From NCBI GenBank assembly GCA_914767715.1, contig OU612071.1, positions 2,730,001 through 2,790,000 of the forward strand: a DNA stretch of 60,000 nucleotides, written 5' to 3'. The notes beneath the pieces were generated by a model that saw nothing but the letters and a program-made list of their open reading frames with translations, was not told where the DNA came from and ran no database searches. A program made the position numbers and the translations under genes. Each line of letters starts with the position of its first letter. Within the stretch, counting starts at the first letter, position 1. Origin of the DNA: Membranipora membranacea (lineage: Eukaryota; Bryozoa; Gymnolaemata; Cheilostomatida; Membraniporidae). This document shows, piece after piece, positions 56,658-60,000 of the stretch.

Positions 56658-59376
56658 GTAAATCCGGTAATTTATCAACAAACAGATACTTTGAATATGT
56701 TAGATATTATGCAGTGTCATAACATCCATTTGTTTGCAGCAGCTTTGGTTCATATCATTATCAAGTGACATAGACACAGCGATTCCATAAGTAAAAACCA
56801 CGGGATAGTTCCACCAGTACAACAAAATATGTATTGCTCATAAGACTTCTAAAGTATGACCTTCTAATTCAACACTGATATCCAATGCAATAATATTGGT
56901 ACAGCTATGAAGAAAGCGAGCAGCGTCTAATGTTCACTAAGAAAGACAAATTCCAATACCTTATTTCCTGTATAAATAGCTAATTTTGGAATAGAGAATC
57001 GAGACAATCAACCCACTATGGTTCCAAATTTCCTGGTGATAAATCCAAACCTGACAGCTTACTGCATCAAACAAGCCTCAGACGATCATGATCATGTTTT
57101 GAGAAGGGCCATACTCGACCAAAATGATGGCGCTAATTTAGATCATATCACTCACCTCCGCCAGGTACTTTGTCAGGTGTCTAACAAAAATGATTATGCT
57201 TCTGGCTTTCCGTCAAAATGTGCCGCAACCAATAGGATTCAAAATATATACAGTAACAATTGCAATTTACACAAATCAAAACCTATTCTAGCCTATGGTC
57301 CACTCATCGTTTCACTTTCTAAAGAGGGTCAGATTACGATTCCCCCTTCTAAATGTTTTTGCTGCTTAATAAAACTTTGCTGTAAAACTATGTTAACATT
57401 GCTAACACTGTCTAAATTATTCTGAGATAAGATCTTCAGGTGCTTGGTCTAATTGTTTGCCTAATTGTTCAATAGGTTTTGTGAATAAAGTTAGTAAAAG
57501 ACAAAGAATTTGTTTGCAGTTACTTTTGGTTTAGGATAACTACGTGATGCCACCTAATCATAAAGCTCAGAAGTGTATGTTTGTAAAGTAATACAGGTAT
57601 GAAATTCATCCGGACTAAAAACCCTTCGGATTGCCACGATAAATTAAATAACAAATGCGCTGGCAGGTAAATAAAAATAACTATTATCTAGTTGTGGGAA
57701 TAATTTGTCTTGACATGATGGTCATTATGTGGGGTTGATGCTCCAGCTTATTTTTTTAAACACAGATTTGTATTTGTTGTGCAACATGCATAATATAATA
57801 AGAATACCGGCCCATCATAACTATTTTAATTGATCAAGGTACAGTAGGATTTCAATAAAATGCTCTATCATTATTATAAACCGTATGGTATCAGACCTGA
57901 TTGTATAATTACTTTAGATTTTTGAATTAACATTAATTGCGCTAAATACAGACTATACAGTAGCTCATAACACAGTGCCATTTTAATAATGAGCTGAGTA
58001 AAGGCCATCGCTACTTTTTCGCCTTGCATTATTAACACCGAAAGATGGCAAACCTAAACATCTATAGCTACAGCTATAAGTAACATCACAGAGTAAGGAT
58101 ATATCCTTATCCTGCGGTAACAACTATAAAAGATAATCCGCCAATCATATCCCACATCATATATCCCAGCCGATACAAGTTTTTGCAAATCTTAAACCCT
58201 GATGCAACATGACTTCAGTGGCCGGCACCACTTAAAGAATTGAAGCACCTTTGGTTATAGCAAAGCCTACCTGGGTCCTTGGTTTGGTTTGATATCATAT
58301 TCTCATATTGCTGACAACGACAATTCCTCGGCTCTAAGTGGCAGCGTCTGCATCTGTAAATTACTTGTATAAGTACTGCCTGGCAGCACAAACCTTTCCA
58401 ATTTAACCAAAACTAGGAATACAGAGGGTCACAGATGTAGAGTTACGCTGGCATATATTTTGAAGCCTAATGCCGTTATCAGGCACACATTACCATTGTG
58501 TACGAGTCACAAAAAATATTATTGAGAAACTATTTATTTTTAATCAAGTGTTAGCCTCGATTAACTACTTTAAAATGGATGCGGGTTCAACGCCTATTTT
58601 GAGTGCACTGCAAAGTAAAAATAAAAAACTGATGGTAACAGGGAGGGTAAGTGATGGTAAGTGCTGTGAGGTTTCCATTATAGTTACTCATAATTTTCTC
58701 CCCTTGTCAAAAAAGGGGACAACTCTGTACAAACTTATCAAAGTATGTACCTAGAGAAGTGAAGAAGGGATTTGCAAGAGGGAAAACTGTATCATTAAAC
58801 TACGAATGTTAAGAACATCTAACTATGCAACATGGGCTAAACCCACAAGCCCTTTAATATGGCTCATTACTTAATATAAAACCAAATCTATATGAGGTAA
58901 TGCAATCATACGAACATATGTAAAGAAAAGTCGAGGGTATGAACATCAACAAACAAGCTCTGAAATAAACACCCTCCTGTGAAATGCGCGCTGATTGTGC
59001 CAATCCCCTGAGTTAAGAACAACCTGCTGTTTTTTTCCCTTGAAAACGTAGAGCTGAAGCAATCGGCCACTAGATCGACAATACCATCACCAGATAAAAA
59101 CCTCAAACCTCAGATATGAGCCTGTGACAATTATCAGACTATTGCGTTAGTCAGATGTGATACAGGCGATGTCTGGAATCTGACAAATTTAGATCATGGT
59201 ATAATAACCCACCTCTGTCTGATACTGTATCAGATTTTAGACCCTTAGTTTTGGCTTTCTATCAAACTCGCTGCAGTCTAGCAGAAACAATACAACACCA
59301 AATGCCCTTACTGTATGCATGCATAATCAAATCCTTATTTCATAGGGAGGGAGGGGGGTCACTTCTTTCCCCTTAG
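56658..59376. other. Gene-poor, with a weakly duplicated segment
   Basis: The plus-strand frame 57018-57425 (135 codons) has no recognisable domain and lies in a segment (about 57040-57330) loosely matched again at about 59160-59390, sharing AATTTAGATCAT and a GGCTTTC.(G/A)TCAAA string. I treat both as diverged repeat copies. Frames at 58470-58754 and 59106-58906 also lack support. Confidence 0.35.
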
Positions 59377-59634
59377 TCAAACACAAAGGTTTTGGTAAGC
59401 CTGAAGGCTGTTCATAAACATGGTGTTCTTTCGTGATGTTGGAACCATAAATGCCTTGTGTTCCAGTATGTTAAAGTCCTCAGACAGATCAGTGATAGGT
59501 TTTTTAATTTTTGATCTGTATTTCAATACAAAACACATATCGATACCCTTCAGAGTATCAGAGATCCGAATTGTTTTTTGAAATGGATAAGATAAATTGA
59601 CATCCAGCACCTTTTTGCCGTAGTACAATAACAA
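59377..59634 (-). other. Possible coding exon (85 codons), unassigned
   Basis: The open frame reads VLDVNLSYPFQK, TLKGIDMCFVLKYRSK and DLSEDFNILEHKAFMVPTSR to TGA. Amino-acid composition looks protein-like, but there is no ATG at its beginning; a TAG just upstream could be part of a splice acceptor (AAGCTAG). It might be the last exon of a gene that continues beyond the window. No family is recognised. Confidence 0.25.
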
Positions 59635-60000
59635 ATCTAACTAGCTTCAATAAAAATATTATACCATCGTACTGCCCAGAAAGGACATACTATACAAGAT
59701 GATTCAAATGGATATTATTCATAGAGCGATTGTGAAGTTAAAAGATATTGAAACTCCAACATGCATATAAAACACAATATGCTAGATTAAAGGGAACAAG
59801 GGATGAAAGTAAACGTCTAAAATAGAATAGGAAAATTTGTGAAAAGTTGATAAACTTAAAATGTCATAACTTGAATGCCAGTGGAGTGATATGAGTAGAA
59901 ATTACCCAATTAAGCTTACACAGTTACTGTTCTCAGTAAGCAAAAGTGTGTCAGCAAAATGTTCTCAAGTAGTCTCATAAAATGGCAGCAGTTAGCTAAA
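59635..60000. other. No gene seen
   Basis: AT-rich window edge with only short frames. Confidence 0.4.

Noticed and set aside
57018-57425. 135-codon plus-strand frame
   Set aside because: It has no domain and no splice context, and the segment is loosely repeated at about 59.2 kb where the frame is not kept.

Overview
This window looks like AT-rich nuclear DNA of an invertebrate animal. The only substantial gene system is a spliced ankyrin / nucleotidyltransferase / TPR locus with small introns and canonical GT-AG sites. Its style (39-residue LTPEQQLQLIS-type ankyrin units and a GlnD-like nucleotidyltransferase followed by TPRs) resembles what I know from sponges and some cnidarians. I favour a sponge, but this is an inference from family resemblance and not a sequence search. 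Most of the remaining DNA is dense, nested, inverted-repeat-rich mobile-element sequence.

Layout. 0-4.9 kb: repeat-derived DNA with a clean hAT-type miniature element (1414-1815, 8-bp target duplication). 4996-9372: a CACTG...CAGTG element made almost wholly of two ~2-kb inverted arms, with a TAG duplication. 9.4-12.2 kb: a decayed copy of a small three-exon ORF plus two miniature/foldback elements. 12.2-22.9 kb: a very large inverted duplication (arms of ~3.2-3.8 kb of shared sequence around a ~1.1-kb spacer). Each arm carries a copy of the three-exon ORF, and the right arm is interrupted by a 2.5-kb long-TIR element that itself contains a 331-bp TA-duplicating element with a tRNA-like segment. 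22.9-28.3 kb: more copies of the same modules, including a third intact three-exon ORF and a second foldback. 28.3-33.3 kb: probable LINE 3' end with an (AT)n tail, then gene-poor sequence and a diverged tandem repeat. 33.3-40.8 kb: a third copy of the CACTG-type arm sequence, split by a 4055-bp transposon with 16-bp TIRs and a broken ORF. 41-47.6 kb: tRNA-like and palindromic repeats, a probable 88-codon spliced ORF (45538-44844, minus) and another foldback. 49.0-54.7 kb: the main locus on the minus strand. 54.8-55.5 kb: the 5' part of a non-LTR retrotransposon ending at a perfect 37-bp hairpin. 55.5-60 kb: little recognisable, with a possible first coding exon at 56632 and a possible exon at 59634-59377.

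How the main genes fit together. Reading the minus strand, a 580-codon ankyrin exon (54652-52913) ends at a good splice donor. 158 bp later a phase-compatible acceptor lies immediately before the 50-codon exon that leads into the nucleotidyltransferase-TPR exon (52354-49579) and a short last exon (49121-49039). Read as one transcript this predicts a 1582-residue ANK-NTase-TPR protein. Read as two genes it predicts a ~593-residue ankyrin protein and a 1002-residue NTase-TPR protein. The repeat-rich remainder is notable for the number of long inverted repeats able to make hairpin RNA, and for a family of 71-74-codon, three-exon ORFs amplified inside the repeats.
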